Assembly (NCBI GenBank): GCA_037721555.1
Contig: JBBJOI010000023.1
Span: 1 to 40,450 of the forward strand
Source: Gaiellasilicea sp037721555
GTDB taxonomy: Bacteria; Actinomycetota; Thermoleophilia; Gaiellales; Gaiellaceae
DNA: 40,450 nt
Direction of reading: 5' to 3'
Position 1 is the first letter of the stretch. Every line of letters begins with the position of its first letter. Under the pieces are notes generated by a model. That model saw only the letters and a program-made list of their open reading frames with translations. It was not told the origin of the DNA and searched no databases. Shown piece by piece: positions 23,012 to 30,464 of the stretch. The position numbers and the translations under genes were made by a program.

Positions 23012-24418
23012 ATGAGGGAGCGGCGAAAACTGATCGTCGTCTCGAACCGCGGCCCCGCCACCTATGGGCGGGACGGGCAGGGGCGCCTCACCGAACGACG
23101 CGGTGCCGGTGGGCTCGTGACTGCGCTGCGACCTCTGGTGGCTCAGCACGACGTCACCTGGATTGCCAGCGCACTCTCGGAGGACGACCGGCAGCTGGCT
23201 GCCCAGGGAACGCTCGACCGGACCGGCGCCGAGGGCTACCCGTACCGGCTGCGGCTCGTGGCGCACGCGCATCGGGCCTACGACCTCTACTACAACGTGG
23301 TCGCGAACCCGATCCTCTGGTTCGTCCAGCACGGCCTCGACGGCCTGCACGAGCGGCGCCTTGCTCAGCTCGACGGGGCCTGGAGCGACGGCTACGTTCC
23401 CGTGAACGCAGCCTTCGCCGCCGCCGTCTCTGAGGAGCTCGACCGGGACCCGAACGCGGCGGTCTTCTTCCAGGATTACCACCTCTACCTCGCTCCCCTC
23501 CTCGTCCGCAAGCGCCATCCCGACGCGCTGATGGCTCATTTCGTTCACATCCCTTGGGCGAGCTCCGACGAGTGGGAGGCGCTTCCGACCCCAATCGTGC
23601 GAGCCCTGCACGAGGGGTTGCTCGCAAACGACGTCGTCAGCTTCCACACGGCACGCTGGCGGCAGGCCTTCCTCGATTCCGCACGCGCCCTCTCGCTCGA
23701 ACCGGAGCGGGCGCGGGTCGCTGCGCACCCGATCTCGGTCGACGTCTCCGAGTTCGACGAGCTCGCGGGCAGCCAGCCGGTTCTCGAGCGCGAGCGAGAG
23801 CTCGTCGCCCGCCGTCCCGACCACCTGATCCTGCGAGTCGACCGAACGGACCCGTCGAAGAACGTGATCAGGGGGTTCCGCGCGTACGAGCGGCTGCTCG
23901 ATCGCCGCCCCGACCTCGTGGGGCGGGTCCAGATGCTGGCGCTGCTCGACCCCTCCCGGCAGGCGATCGCCGAGTACGCCGAGTACCGTGCTGCGATCGA
24001 GCGCGAAGCCGGCATCATCGAGGAGCGGCATCCAGGCGCCCTGCGCCTTCGCATCGCAGACGACTTCCCGGAGTCGATCGCCGCGTATAAGCAGTTCGAC
24101 GTGCTGCTCGTGAACTCCCTTCGCGACGGGCTCAATCTCGTCGCGAAGGAGGCGCCGCTCGTCAATCAACGTCGTGGCGTTGTTGTCTTGTCAGAAAACG
24201 CAGGCGCATTCGAGGAGCTTGGCGCCTGGGTCGTCCCGATCGACCCGCTCGACGTCGACGGACAGTCAGCGGCGCTCGAGTACGCACTCGAGCTGCCGCC
24301 TGATGAGCGCGCCCGGCGAGCGGAGGCGATCGCGGCTTACGTTCGCGAGCACGACCTGGCTCGGTGGTCGGCGGCGGTGCTGGAGGATCTCGACCGCGCC
24401 AGTACGATGCGCGCGTGA
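23012..24418 (+). CDS. otsA: Trehalose-6-phosphate synthase (GT20)
   Basis: A 468-residue GT20 enzyme that joins glucose from a nucleotide sugar to glucose-6-phosphate for trehalose, an osmolyte and stress protectant. The N-terminal VVSNRGPATYGRDG and GAGGLVTALRPL loop bind substrate. FFQDYHLYLAP carries the conserved Asp, and NSLRDGLNLVAKEAPL is the donor-site signature. Two usual motifs differ: HIPWASSDEW replaces the HIPFP-type segment, and RVDRTDPSKN replaces VDRLDYTKG. A related product such as glucosylglycerol phosphate cannot be excluded. No phosphatase (otsB) is present. ATG 23012 follows GGCAGG. The end overlaps moaC by GTGA. Confidence 0.85.
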   Translation: MRERRKLIVVSNRGPATYGRDGQGRLTERRGAGGLVTALRPLVAQHDVTWIASALSEDDRQLAAQGTLDRTGAEGYPYRLRLVAHAHRAYDLYYNVVANPILWFVQHGLDGLHERRLAQLDGAWSDGYVPVNAAFAAAVSEELDRDPNAAVFFQDYHLYLAPLLVRKRHPDALMAHFVHIPWASSDEWEALPTPIVRALHEGLLANDVVSFHTARWRQAFLDSARALSLEPERARVAAHPISVDVSEFDELAGSQPVLERERELVARRPDHLILRVDRTDPSKNVIRGFRAYERLLDRRPDLVGRVQMLALLDPSRQAIAEYAEYRAAIEREAGIIEERHPGALRLRIADDFPESIAAYKQFDVLLVNSLRDGLNLVAKEAPLVNQRRGVVVLSENAGAFEELGAWVVPIDPLDVDGQSAALEYALELPPDERARRAEAIAAYVREHDLARWSAAVLEDLDRASTMRA

Positions 24419-24861
24419 GCGACCTCTCACACGTCGATGACTCCGGCTCCGTTCGGATGGTCGATGTCGGCGCGAAGCCGCTGTCGCGCCGGCGCGCGGT
24501 CGCATGCGCTGTCGTGACGATGGCACCGGCGACGGCCGAGAGGCTTCGCGAGCTGCCGAAAGGCGACGCGCTGGCGACGGCGCAGCTCGCGGGGATCATG
24601 GCCGCCAAGCGGACGAGTGAGCTGATCCCGCTCTGCCACCCGCTGCCGCTGTCGGCAGTCGATGTTTCGCTCGCAGTGGGTGCTGCCGAGGTGGAGATCA
24701 CGGCGGCCGCGGAGACGATCGCGCAGACCGGAGTCGAGATGGAGGCTCTCGTCGCGGCCTCCGTCGCCGCGCTGACGGTCTACGACATGGCGAAGGCGGT
24801 CGACAAGGAGATGGTGATCAGCCGGGTGCGGCTCGTCGAGAAGACGAAGGAGCTCGTCTGA
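24415..24861 (+). CDS. moaC: Cyclic pyranopterin monophosphate synthase MoaC
   Basis: A 148-residue enzyme of the first steps of molybdenum cofactor synthesis, which turns the MoaA product into cyclic pyranopterin monophosphate. GTG 24415 overlaps the otsA stop (GTGA). Family marks are MVDVGAKPLSRRRAVA at the start, AGIMAAKRTSELIPLCHPLPL (His active site near residue 75) and TGVEMEALVAASVAALTVYD, then a KAVDKEM segment with the catalytic Lys. Length and motifs are complete. It is coupled to mog. Confidence 0.95.
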   Translation: MSDLSHVDDSGSVRMVDVGAKPLSRRRAVACAVVTMAPATAERLRELPKGDALATAQLAGIMAAKRTSELIPLCHPLPLSAVDVSLAVGAAEVEITAAAETIAQTGVEMEALVAASVAALTVYDMAKAVDKEMVISRVRLVEKTKELV

Positions 24862-25337
24862 ACGCTGCGGTGCTCACCGTCTCCGACGGGGTTGCCTCGG
24901 GTACCCGCGACGACGCCAGCGGCGATCTGCTGGCAACCCTGCTGGAATCTGACGGCTTCCGCGTCGAGCGGCTGATCGTCCCGGACGAGGCCGGCGAGAT
25001 CGCGCGCGCGATCGCCGAGCTCGCCGAGTCCGCGCAGGTCGTGTTGACGACCGGCGGCACCGGTGTGGCGCCGCGTGACGTCACGCCGGAGGCGACGCGC
25101 TCGGTGATCGACCGCGAGGCGCCGGGGATCGCGGAGGCAATCCGCGCCGACTCGATCGCGAAGACGCCGCACGCCTTGCTGTCGCGCGGGATCGCCGGCA
25201 TCCACGGGAAGACGCTCGTCGTCAACCTCCCGGGCTCGCCGGGTGGCTGCCGGGACGGGTTCGCGGTGCTGCGGCCCGCGCTCGCCCACGCGGTGAAGCT
25301 CCTGAGCGGCGCACCAACCGCCCATCAGCAGACGTAG
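24858..25337 (+). CDS. mog: Mog/MoaB-type molybdopterin adenylyltransferase, probable CTG start
   Basis: About 159 residues. The protein binds molybdopterin and adenylates it before MoeA acts. Starting at CTG 24858 it reads (M)NAAVLTVSDGVASGTRDD, which gives the full first beta strand of the family. The next usable start, GTG 24870, begins inside that strand. AAGGAG lies at 24847-24852, five bases before the CTG, and the CTGA quartet overlaps the moaC stop. Later motifs are LTTGGTGVAPRDVTPEAT and the C-terminal LVVNLPGSPGGCRDGF. The order after an mprAB-pepD-like set recalls mycobacterial moaB2. Confidence 0.9.
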   Translation: MNAAVLTVSDGVASGTRDDASGDLLATLLESDGFRVERLIVPDEAGEIARAIAELAESAQVVLTTGGTGVAPRDVTPEATRSVIDREAPGIAEAIRADSIAKTPHALLSRGIAGIHGKTLVVNLPGSPGGCRDGFAVLRPALAHAVKLLSGAPTAHQQT

Positions 25338-25347
25338 CGGGGAACCC

Positions 25348-26214
25348 GTGGCCGTGACTGCGCTGAGCCTTCCGAGTCGCTTCGCCTCACTCGTCAAGCT
25401 CGAGCACACGATCTTCGCCCTGCCGTTCGCCTACGTGGGTGCGGTGCTCGCCTGGGACGATCTCCCGTGGGGGCAAGACCTGCTCTGGATCACGGTCGCC
25501 ATGGTCGGCGCGCGAACCCTTGCGATGGCGCTCAACCGCCTGATCGACGCCGAGCTGGACGGCCGCAACCCTCGCACAGTGGGGCGCGAGCTACCGTCGG
25601 GAACGCTGACCTCGCCCCAGGTTCTCGGCCTGTCCGGTGTGGCACTGGCCGCCTTCGTCGTGGCCGTGCTCCAGCTCGATCCGCTCGTGCGCTGGCTCTG
25701 GCCGGTGCCGGTGGTGATGTTCGTCGTCTACCCGTACCTCAAGCGTGTCACCTGGCTCTGCCACCAGTGGCTCGGAGCGTCGCTCGGCCTTGCGCCCCTT
25801 GGTGCCTGGGCGGCCGTGAGGGGCGAGCTGCCGTGGCAGGCATGGGCCGTTGGCGGCGCCGTCGCGCTCTGGGTGGCAGGTTTCGACCTCTTCTACTCCT
25901 TGTTCGATCTCGAGCACGATCGCGCCGAGGGGCTGTACTCCTGGGCGCCCAGGTTCGGTGAGCGGGGTGTCTTCATCGCGGCCCGTCTGCACCACGTCGC
26001 CGCTGTCGCGCTCCTGGCGCTTGCGGGACTCGGTCTCGACGTCGGCCTCCTGTACTGGCTGGGCCTCGCGGTGGTGGCGGCGCTTCTCGCCTACGAGCAC
26101 TCGCTCGTGCGGCCCGGGGACCTGCGCCGCCTGGACGCGGCCTTCTTCACCGTCAACGGTGTCATCAGCGTTGTCTTCTTCGGCTTCGTGTTGCTCGACG
26201 CGGTCGCCGCGTAG
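25348..26214 (+). CDS. mqnP: UbiA-family prenyltransferase, MqnP-like
   Basis: A 288-residue membrane enzyme with eight to nine helices, starting at GTG 25348. The first Asp-rich motif is NRLIDAELDGRNPRT (about residues 63-77). The second is SLFDLEHDRAEGLYSW (about 184-199). An initial KLEHTIFALPFAYVGA segment is typical of 4-hydroxybenzoate polyprenyltransferase-like proteins of the futalosine menaquinone route (MqnP). That route is common in this class, but other mqn genes are not in the window, so MqnP versus UbiA function is inferred. Downstream is the heme and cytochrome c block, in keeping with a respiratory role. Confidence 0.82.
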   Translation: MAVTALSLPSRFASLVKLEHTIFALPFAYVGAVLAWDDLPWGQDLLWITVAMVGARTLAMALNRLIDAELDGRNPRTVGRELPSGTLTSPQVLGLSGVALAAFVVAVLQLDPLVRWLWPVPVVMFVVYPYLKRVTWLCHQWLGASLGLAPLGAWAAVRGELPWQAWAVGGAVALWVAGFDLFYSLFDLEHDRAEGLYSWAPRFGERGVFIAARLHHVAAVALLALAGLGLDVGLLYWLGLAVVAALLAYEHSLVRPGDLRRLDAAFFTVNGVISVVFFGFVLLDAVAA

Positions 26215-26240
26215 CGTTCTCGCCGGCCGACACGCACCAA

Positions 26241-26260
26241 TCGTCACACTGCTGTGACGA
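26241..26260. promoter_or_regulatory. Perfect inverted repeat before ccmA
   Basis: TCGTCACA (26241-26248) and TGTGACGA (26253-26260) are perfect 8-bp arms around CTGC. The repeat is 27 bases after the mqnP stop and 77 before ccmA. With no T-run after it, an operator for the ccm-hem operon is as likely as a terminator. Confidence 0.45.
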
Positions 26261-26291
26261 TGTCGTTGCACATCCGGGTAGGGATCGTCGT

Positions 26292-26324
26292 TAGCGTGTC
26301 TTCAGGGACCTCGGGGGTCCCCTG
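26292..26324 (+). promoter_or_regulatory. Possible ccm operon promoter and 5' hairpin
   Basis: TAGCGT (26292-26297) is a -10-like hexamer placing the transcript start near 26304. GGGACC-tcggg-GGTCCC (26305-26321, extended by CA/TG with one bulged C) would form a hairpin at the very 5' end of the mRNA, which can stabilise a transcript. No -35 is clear. Confidence 0.35.
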
Positions 26325-26336
26325 GGGCCACGTACG

Positions 26337-26921
26337 GTGATTTCGGCGCGGGCGCTCGAGAAGCGGTACGGGCGCAAGCGGGCGCTGCGTCCACTCGACC
26401 TCGACGTCGCGTCCGGCTCGTTTCTCGTCGTCACCGGCGCGAACGGATCCGGAAAGACGACCCTGCTGCGGCTCCTCGCCGGGCTGGCGGCTCCAAGTCG
26501 GGGCACGCTGGAGGTTGCGGTCGACCGTGGCCGTCTCGGGTACCTCGGTCACGAGGCGCTCGTGTATCGGGAGCTGACCGCGCTCGAGAACCTCGACCTC
26601 TACGGCCGGCTCTACCGCGTCCCCGAGCGCCGGGAGCGGATCGGCATGCTGCTCGAGCGCTTCGGTCTCTGGGAGGCGCGGGGCGAGCGAGCCAGCGCGT
26701 TCTCGCGCGGGATGCTCCAACGACTCGCGCTCTGCCGAGCGCTCCTGCACGATCCGGACCTGCTCGTGCTCGACGAGCCGTTCACCGCTCTCGACGTGCA
26801 GGGGGCCGCTCTTCTCGACCACCAACTGGCGGAGCTGGGGGGGACGCGGACGGTCGTTGTCTCGACCCACGAGCCGGAGCGCCTCCAGCGACTTGCGTCG
26901 GCTCGGCTGGCGCTGACATGA
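26337..26921 (+). CDS. ccmA: CcmA heme exporter ATPase
   Basis: A 194-residue ABC ATPase starting at GTG 26337. Walker A is GANGSGKTT (residues 34-42). The signature FSRGMLQRLALCRALL replaces LSGGQ as is usual in CcmA, and Walker B is DLLVLDEPFTALD. The short length and the following ccmB and ccmC genes identify it as the ATPase of the CcmABCD complex. That complex loads heme on the chaperone CcmE and releases holo-CcmE in system I cytochrome c maturation. ccmE, ccmF and ccmH are not in this window. The end overlaps ccmB (ATGA). Confidence 0.92.
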   Translation: MISARALEKRYGRKRALRPLDLDVASGSFLVVTGANGSGKTTLLRLLAGLAAPSRGTLEVAVDRGRLGYLGHEALVYRELTALENLDLYGRLYRVPERRERIGMLLERFGLWEARGERASAFSRGMLQRLALCRALLHDPDLLVLDEPFTALDVQGAALLDHQLAELGGTRTVVVSTHEPERLQRLASARLALT

Positions 26922-27556
26922 CCTTCCTTGCCGATGTCGCGACGCTCGCCCGCAAGGATCTGCGGCTCGAGCTGCGCGCCCGGGACACGCTGCCCGCCAT
27001 GCTTCTCTTCGTCGTCTCCACACTCGTCGTCTTTCGATTTGCGCTGCCCGAGGGGGCCGACGACGTCGCGGCGCAGGGGTTGCTGTGGGTGGCGCTCGTC
27101 TTCACCGCCCTGCTTGGGCTCGCGCGGGCCTGGGCCCCGGAGCGCGAGGGGGGAGCCCTCGAGGGACTCGTGCTCGCGCCGACCGACCGTAGCGCGATCT
27201 GGCTCGGAAAGTCCGCGGCGGTCTTCATCTTCTTGTGCGCCCTCGACGCGGTTGCGCTGCCCGCGTTCGCGCTCTTCTTCGCTCCCGTCAGCCTGAGCAC
27301 GGTCGCAGGGGTGCTGCTCGCGAATCTCGGCATTTGCGCGATCGGGACCCTGCTTGCCGCCATGGCTGCCGCCAGCCGGACGCGTGAGCTGATCCTGCCG
27401 CTCCTCTTCCTGCCGCTCGCGATCCCGCTCGTCGTGGGGGGCGTCGGGGCCGGCGTGTCTGCCGAGCCTGCGCGCTTCCTCGCGTTCCTCGGCCTGTACG
27501 ACGGGGTCTTCGCGATACTGTGCTGGGCGTCCTTTGAGTACGTCGTCTCTGAATAG
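26918..27556 (+). CDS. ccmB: CcmB heme exporter membrane subunit
   Basis: A 212-residue membrane protein with six helices. CcmB marks are LARKDLRLELRARDTLPAMLLFVV at the N-terminus (about residues 10-33, a cytoplasmic amphipathic start), WAPEREGGALEGLVLAP (about 73-89), and the C-terminal RELILPLLFLPLAIPLVVGG followed by ILCWASFEYVVSE. Together with CcmA it forms the ABC core of the complex. It starts in the ccmA stop and overlaps ccmC by 23 bases. Confidence 0.92.
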   Translation: MTFLADVATLARKDLRLELRARDTLPAMLLFVVSTLVVFRFALPEGADDVAAQGLLWVALVFTALLGLARAWAPEREGGALEGLVLAPTDRSAIWLGKSAAVFIFLCALDAVALPAFALFFAPVSLSTVAGVLLANLGICAIGTLLAAMAAASRTRELILPLLFLPLAIPLVVGGVGAGVSAEPARFLAFLGLYDGVFAILCWASFEYVVSE

Positions 27557-28241
27557 ATCCGGCTTCGGGAGCCCGGTTCCGCTGCTGGCGGTCCTCGCCT
27601 CGGGACTCGTCGGCATCGCCCTCGCCCTCGTCTTCTTCGTCGCGCCCGAGGACGCCGACCAGGGCCTCTCGCAGAAGATCTTCTACTTCCACGTCCCGAT
27701 CGCGCTGACTGCGTACGCCTGCTTTGGTTGGGGCGCCTTCAAGGCGCTCCTGCTCCTCTGGCGAAAGGAGGAGCGGTACGACCTCGAGAGCTATGTCGCG
27801 GTGCACCAGGGGACGATCTTCGGCGCCCTGACGCTCGCCACTGGGTCGATCTGGGCCAAGGCTTCGTGGGGGCACTGGTGGCTCTGGAGCGAGAACCAGC
27901 TTGTGCTCTTCCTCGTGCTCTTCCTCTTCTACTCCGCCTACTTCATGCTCCGCTTCTCGATCGAGGAAGGTCCGCGCCGGGCGAACATCTCCGCCGTCTA
28001 CGCGCTCTTCGGCATCGCTCTCGTGCCGGTGAGCTTCCTCGCGATCCGGCTCGCGGAGAACGTGATCCACCCAACGGTCTTCACGCGAGAAGGGCCGCAG
28101 ATGACCGGGACGATGTTCTTCACGTTCTGCGTCGCCTGGGTCGCGATCTCGGCGCTCGCCTACGCGCTCTATCGCCTCGAGCTGCTCGGGAAGCGGCTCG
28201 ACTCGAACCTGCGGGAGCTCCGCGAGGCGCTGAGCTCATGA
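27534..28241 (+). CDS. ccmC: CcmC heme-handling protein
   Basis: A 235-residue membrane protein with six helices, starting at TTG 27534 inside ccmB. KIFYFHVPIA carries the first conserved periplasmic-side His. The Trp-rich heme-binding loop reads SWGHWWLWSENQLVLF (the family WGxxWxWD motif with S-E in place of D), and a second His lies in ENVIHPTVF. It presents heme to CcmE. The TTG start has no strong Shine-Dalgarno, but the reading frame is right up to it and no other start keeps helix 1. Confidence 0.9.
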   Translation: MSTSSLNRSGFGSPVPLLAVLASGLVGIALALVFFVAPEDADQGLSQKIFYFHVPIALTAYACFGWGAFKALLLLWRKEERYDLESYVAVHQGTIFGALTLATGSIWAKASWGHWWLWSENQLVLFLVLFLFYSAYFMLRFSIEEGPRRANISAVYALFGIALVPVSFLAIRLAENVIHPTVFTREGPQMTGTMFFTFCVAWVAISALAYALYRLELLGKRLDSNLRELREALSS

Positions 28242-28280
28242 GGCCGGCCCTCGAAAGACCAAGCTTGTGAGACCGCGCTC

Positions 28281-28439
28281 GTGAGCGGCGGCGAGAAGTA
28301 CCTCGCGGCGGCGTACACGGTCATCTTCGTGACTGTGCTCGTCTACGTCGCGATCATCGCCGCCAAGCTGTCGCGGCTCGAGCGGGAGACGGCCGAGCTG
28401 GCCGGGTTGGCACAGGAGCGCCGTCCTGACCGTGGCTGA
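28281..28439 (+). CDS. ccmD: CcmD-like small membrane protein
   Basis: A 52-residue gene that is easily missed, starting at GTG 28281 and ending TGA 28437-28439. It begins VSGGEKYLAAAYTVIFVTV and has one membrane helix (about residues 8-28, AAAYTVIFVTVLVYVAIIAA). A charged helix follows (KLSRLERETAELAGLAQERR). This is the size and layout of CcmD, the small subunit that stabilises CcmC-CcmE and helps release holo-CcmE. It lies just where ccmD is expected, after ccmC, and overlaps the next gene by eight bases. Confidence 0.8.
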   Translation: MSGGEKYLAAAYTVIFVTVLVYVAIIAAKLSRLERETAELAGLAQERRPDRG

Positions 28440-29202
28440 GCTGCTCGTCCTGCCTGCGCTCCTGGCCTACGGTGAGGCGGCCGTCGCCTACCTCGGCGAG
28501 CTGCGGGGCCCCGGCCTCGCCGGCCACCTGGCCACCTGGGGGGTTCGGCTCGGCTGGATTGCCCAGACGGCGCTGCTCGTGGGGCAGGCGGTCTCGACGG
28601 ACGGCTTCCCTTGGGGCACCTGGGCCGGCTCGCTGAACCTGTTCGTCTGGCTCGTCGTGGGCGCATACCTGATCTGGGGCTGCAAGCCCCGCTACCGCCT
28701 GCTCGGGCTCGCCGTCATGCCGGTCGCGGCAGCTCTCTTGGCGCTCGCCTGGGCCGGCGGCGGCACCAGCCTGGCGGATGGCCACGCGGCGGGCCTGGCG
28801 CTGGTGATCCACGTCGGGCTGATGCTCGCCGGCTTCGCCGGTCTCACCCTCGCGGCCGGGATGGCCGCGCTCTACCTCTGGCAAGAGCGGCGCCTCAAGC
28901 GCCACGAGCGCGGGGTCCTGCGAGTGCGAGTGCCGCCCCTCGACGCCCTCGACCGACTGGCCGCCCGCAGCGTCCTCGCTTCGCTCGTGCTGCTCGCGCT
29001 CGGGATCGGCGCAGGCGCGACAAGCTTCGAGCGCGGCGACTTCGACGCGGCGATGGGAGTGACTCTGCTGATCCTCGCCGTCTACGCAGCGCTGCTCGTC
29101 CTCCGGCACGAGGGCAGGCGTGGCCGCCGGGCGGCGAGTCTCAACCTGCTCGGGTTTGCGCTCGTTGCGATCGTCCTGCCGCTGACCCACTTCGCCCAAT
29201 GA
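28432..29202 (+). CDS. HemX/CcsA-like cytochrome c assembly membrane protein
   Basis: A 256-residue protein with eight helices, starting at GTG 28432. It belongs to the CcsA/HemX superfamily of heme-handling membrane proteins. Visible marks are FPWGTWAGSLNLFVWLVV (the WGxW-like loop, about residues 60-77), VIHVGLMLAGFAGLTLA with a helix His (about 123-139) and a terminal His in LPLTHF. The gene just before hemA suggests HemX, which in Bacillus lowers HemA level. The system II factor CcsA would be larger and usually paired with ResB. Which role applies here is open. It overlaps hemA by ATGA. Confidence 0.8.
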   Translation: MAELLVLPALLAYGEAAVAYLGELRGPGLAGHLATWGVRLGWIAQTALLVGQAVSTDGFPWGTWAGSLNLFVWLVVGAYLIWGCKPRYRLLGLAVMPVAAALLALAWAGGGTSLADGHAAGLALVIHVGLMLAGFAGLTLAAGMAALYLWQERRLKRHERGVLRVRVPPLDALDRLAARSVLASLVLLALGIGAGATSFERGDFDAAMGVTLLILAVYAALLVLRHEGRRGRRAASLNLLGFALVAIVLPLTHFAQ

Positions 29203-30464
29203 GCATGACCAGTGAGCATGATCCAGTGAGCAAGCTGTCGCTCGTCGGTGTCTCGCACCACAGCGCTCCGATCGAGCTGCGTGAGCGAGTAGCGCTGGCA
29301 CCGGCCGCAGCGGCCGAGCTGGCTCAGAGGCTCGGCCGCGAAGCGGTCGTGCTCTCGACCTGCAACCGCACCGAGGTCTACCTCGTGCGGGACGAGCACG
29401 CGGAGGAGCTCGCGGTCGAGGCGCTGACCGAGCTTGCGGGCGACCGCGCGAGCGAGCTCGTGCCTGCGCTCTATCGCCTGCGCGACGAGGCGGCGGCGCT
29501 GCATCTGTTCCGCGTCGCGGCGGGTCTCGACTCGCTCGTGCCCGGAGAGGGCGAGATCCTCGGTCAGGTGCGGGCGGCCTACGAGGCCGGTGCCACCGGG
29601 CCGTTCCTCGACCGCCTCTGCCGGCAGGCCCTGCACGTGGGCCGGCGGGTACGGATCGAGACGGCGATCGCGGAGAGCCCCGCGTCGGTGCCTGCCGCCG
29701 GAGCCGCGCTCGCGCAGCAGGTGTTCGAGGAGCTAACCGACAAGCGGGTACTGCTGATCGGGGCCGGGAAGATAAGCGAGCTCACCGCCCGCAACCTGAT
29801 CTCGCGGGGAGCGACGATCGCGGCCGTCGCGAACCGCACGCTCGCGCACGCCGAGGAGCTCGCGGCCAGGCTGAATGCGAGACCGGTCGACCTCGACGGG
29901 ATTCGCGCCGAGCTCGTCGAGGCAGACGTCGTCGTTGCGTCGACGAGCTCGACCGGCACGGTCGTCAGCAGGGCCGACGTTGCCGCGACGCTCGCCCTGC
30001 GGCGAGGGCGTCAGCTCCTGCTCGTCGACCTCGCCGTGCCGCGCGACCTGGATCCCGCCATCAATGAGCTGGAAGGGTGCTTCCTCTACGACGTCGACGA
30101 CCTCGAGGCCGTCGTCGCCGAGACGATGGCGGGCCGTCGCACCGAAGCTGCGCGAGCCGAGAAGCTCGTCGCGGCGGAGGCCGAGCGCTTCCGCGAGTGG
30201 CAGGCCTCGTTGGAGGTCGTGCCCACGATCGCCTCGTTGCGCGCGCTCGTGGAGGAGATCCGCGACAGCGAGCTGGCGCGTGCCGGCTCACGTCTCTCAG
30301 AGCGTGAGCGAAGGCAGGTCGAGTCGGTCACGACGCAGATCCTCGCGAAGCTCTTGCACCTCCCTACGATCAGGATGAAAGAGGCCGCCGCGGCGGCCGA
30401 TGGGGTCGTCTATGCTGACGTGGTGCGGCATCTGTTTGGGCTGGAAGAAGAGCGGCGAGCGTGA
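29199..30464 (+). CDS. hemA: Glutamyl-tRNA reductase
   Basis: A 421-residue enzyme that reduces glutamyl-tRNA to glutamate-1-semialdehyde, the first committed step of heme synthesis by the C5 path. The catalytic Cys is C55 in VLSTCNRTEVY. VPGEGEILGQVRAAY, the NADPH-binding GAGKISELTARNL and VDLAVPRDLDP follow, with the C-terminal dimerisation helix (RQVESVTTQILAKLLHLP). ATG 29199 forms ATGA with the previous stop. ATG 29205 and GTG 29226 are other in-frame starts created by a local triplication (see repeat at 29200). hemB and hemL are not in the window. Confidence 0.95.
   Translation: MSMTSEHDPVSKLSLVGVSHHSAPIELRERVALAPAAAAELAQRLGREAVVLSTCNRTEVYLVRDEHAEELAVEALTELAGDRASELVPALYRLRDEAAALHLFRVAAGLDSLVPGEGEILGQVRAAYEAGATGPFLDRLCRQALHVGRRVRIETAIAESPASVPAAGAALAQQVFEELTDKRVLLIGAGKISELTARNLISRGATIAAVANRTLAHAEELAARLNARPVDLDGIRAELVEADVVVASTSSTGTVVSRADVAATLALRRGRQLLLVDLAVPRDLDPAINELEGCFLYDVDDLEAVVAETMAGRRTEAARAEKLVAAEAERFREWQASLEVVPTIASLRALVEEIRDSELARAGSRLSERERRQVESVTTQILAKLLHLPTIRMKEAAAAADGVVYADVVRHLFGLEEERRA
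29200..29234 (+). repeat. In-frame tandem triplication at the hemA start
   Basis: TGAGCATGA-ccag (29200), TGAGCATGA-tccag (29213) and TGAGCAAG (29227) are three near-copies. Removing 27 bases would rejoin the upstream stop to ATGAGCAAGCTG and leave a hemA that begins MSKLSLVGVSHH. The repeat thus adds nine codons and extra start codons without changing frame. Confidence 0.7.
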
